DNA of 20,000 nt from Chrysomallon squamiferum. Its lineage: Eukaryota > Mollusca > Gastropoda > Neomphalida > Peltospiridae. Below the pieces are notes generated by a model that ran no database searches, was not told where the DNA came from, and saw nothing but the letters and a program-made list of their open reading frames with translations. The position numbers were made by a program, and so were the translations under genes. The stretch is from assembly GCA_012295275.1 (NCBI GenBank), contig CM022674.1, forward strand, positions 1,258,177 to 1,278,176, given 5' to 3'. Shown piece by piece: positions 18,456 to 20,000 of this stretch. Position 1 is the stretch's first letter. Every line of letters begins with the position of its first letter.

Positions 18456-18693
18456 TTGTATGTATCTGTACATGTGTAACGATAGTCAAATTTTTATACT
18501 GAGAAATAACAGTACAAGAAAAACAGTAAGAATAATATTTATACGTCGTAGGTGCTGCCTTGAAATTTCGCACTCTCGTACAAACATGCGCGCGCATGAA
18601 TACAAAACATTAATTTACTTTCTTCGTTTTTCTTTTTTCACTCTTCCCCTCATTTTTATTTTCCTTCCTTTCTTACTGCTCTTTTTTAATTTA
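18456..18693. other. T-rich intergenic DNA, no gene seen
   Basis: Includes a self-complementary ATGCGCGCAT word near 18588. The 91-residue frame at 18436-18711 starts inside the GT repeat and ends in T-rich DNA; not a gene. Confidence 0.5.
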
Positions 18694-18796
18694 ACTTTTT
18701 TCTTGAAATAAAATATTACGACGAAAATTCAGATTAATCAAGGAAACTCTTTTAGATAATTTGTCATTCTCTTTATAATTTGTTTTATTGCGATAA
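18694..18796. repeat. Diverged direct repeat, copy A
   Basis: The segment around AAGGAAACTCTTTTAGATAA, followed by TTTGTCATTCTC and ATTGCG, reappears with substitutions and small gaps at about 18977-19071. The two copies flank an ATT array. The alignment was made by eye; the right half is convincing, the left half weak. Confidence 0.65.
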
Positions 18797-18833
18797 TAAT
18801 AATTAAAAATTATTAATAATAATTATTATTATG

Positions 18834-18913
<80 letters not shown>

Positions 18914-18947
18914 GACTATTATTCTTATTACTATTATTATTATTATG
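18793..18947. repeat. ATT trinucleotide array between the direct repeats
   Basis: AAT/ATT units open with a self-complementary stretch (AATAATAATT against AATTATTATT), then mostly pure ATT to about 18947 with ATC, ACG and CTT interruptions. Confidence 0.93.
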
Positions 18948-18976
18948 GTGTTTCAAATAAATTATAAAAACTAAAA

Positions 18977-19071
18977 ATGTTTTATTCTGAAACTAAATGA
19001 ATAATTCTTCAAATGAAGGAAAACCTGTTAGATGATTTGTCATTCTCGTTTTGTTAGATTGCGCTAGGAAA
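18977..19071. repeat. Diverged direct repeat, copy B
   Basis: Matches copy A through AAGGAAAACCTGTTAGATGA, then TTTGTCATTCTC and ATTGCG, about 275 bases further on. It is followed by an AT-rich inverted repeat, GAAATGAAA (19068-19076) against TTTCATTTC (19094-19102). Confidence 0.65.
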
Positions 19072-19102
19072 TGAAATCTTTAATATAAATTACTTTCATT
19101 TC

Positions 19103-19355
19103 TTTATCTGACGTCTGCCTTATCGATTTGCTCGTTGTTTTTCATTCTCAAACCTCCTGGTCAAAATGAATAAGTTAAAGATGCTTGTGGCCGCAGTTCA
19201 GAATGAACTAACGACGTCAGTTTAAAGATACTCGACTTCCTGATCTCATTTTGTTCTTATCGTTATTCTTGGTTGTATTATTTCTCAGTATATATATACA
19301 TGTGTTTATTTTTGAATGATTATGTGTGTTCTTGTATGCACATTTAAGCGTACAG
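19103..19355. other. Intergenic DNA, no gene seen
   Basis: Plain sequence with a short self-complementary GTATATATATAC-like stretch near 19288-19300. Confidence 0.5.
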
Positions 19356-19620
19356 CTACACACACAATCTACACTAGTATGCGTTACATATACACTTATG
19401 TATGTGTGTATACACACTCATGCAGTCACATACAAAAATATATACATACATGCATACAAACATGCAACATACATAAATAATTGTACGTACGTGTATACAT
19501 AAATATAAACGCATATTTACATTCATATATATACATACATATACATATATATACGCAAATATTCATATATATATATATACACACGTACATAAAATACATA
19601 CATACGATCATATATATAAA
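19356..19620. repeat. Compound ATAC / AC / AT repeat
   Basis: Degenerate ATAC, ACAC and ATAT units over about 260 bases, with CGTACGTG and TACATACA words. It is the complementary orientation of the GTAT-type array at 12638-12962. The two minus frames, rich in Tyr, Ile and Met or in Ser-Leu, are artefacts. Confidence 0.9.
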
Positions 19621-19639
19621 CAGAAACAATCACTGAGTC

Positions 19640-19973
<334 letters not shown>

Positions 19974-20000
19974 TCATCATCATCATCATCATCATCATCA
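19974..20000. repeat. (ATC)n repeat running off the window
   Basis: Eight or more ATC units reach the last base, so the full length is unknown. Confidence 0.9.

Noticed and set aside
18436-18711. 91-residue mixed frame next to a GT repeat
   Set aside because: It begins inside the GT repeat and ends in Phe/Leu-rich T-tract translation; no recognisable motif.

Overview
The window looks like a 20-kb stretch of animal nuclear intergenic DNA: AT-rich, packed with simple repeats, and without any protein-coding gene I can support. There is no bacterial-style gene packing and there are no ribosome-binding sites. The open frames are short and nearly all come from microsatellites (poly-Thr/Leu/Val from ACT arrays, Ser-Leu from TC arrays, Arg-Glu from GA arrays, Val-Cys from GT arrays). 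Intact nuclear-type tRNA genes with internal A and B boxes show that it is eukaryotic. The abundance and mix of microsatellites (TC/GA, GT, GTAT, ATTT, ATT, ACT, CAA), the T-rich tracts and the diffuse CpGs would suit a large invertebrate genome. A mollusc or another lophotrochozoan is my guess; it rests on texture only.

Layout: 1-780 plain AT-rich DNA; 787-936 T-run and TG array; 937-1495 complex DNA with a TGACAG cluster; 1499-2575 CAA repeats, then a long T-rich strand; 2590-3150 first ACT array; 3184-3340 ATTT/ATTC; 3340-3980 plain; 3980-4190 CpG-rich promoter-like patch with a (GC)8 tract and a minus-strand TATA box; 4300-4680 AAT/ATC; 5177-5248 tRNA-Thr; 5389-5750 ATTT, then second ACT array; 5850-6050 candidate regulatory patch; 6056-6540 repeats; 6540-7350 plain; 7356-7500 TC array; 7808-8350 third ACT array; 8400-8960 complex DNA with a bZIP-like inverted pair; 9021-9325 tetranucleotide and ATTT repeats; 9938-10340 fourth ACT array; 11171-11242 decayed tRNA-Thr; 12409-12465 and about 13310-13400 tRNA-like relics; 12638-12962 GT/GTAT array; 14910-14981 intact tRNA-Thr on the minus strand; 15640-15980 CpG-rich element with a short internal repeat; 17071-17395 TC array; 18056-18192 GA array; 18694-19071 diverged duplication around an ATT array; 19360-19742 ATAC, then GA arrays; ATC repeat at the right edge.

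The only genes with firm support are the tRNA-Thr(CGU) copies: one textbook copy, one near-intact copy carrying a compensatory stem change, and one pseudogene that has lost A58 and two anticodon-stem pairs. I found no new enzyme system, CRISPR array, defence island or transposase. The best second-look items are the tRNA birth-and-death series, the CpG-rich elements at 15.7 kb and 4.1 kb, the regulatory-looking patch at 5.9 kb, the duplication around the ATT array at 18.7-19.1 kb, and the strand-consistent ACT arrays.
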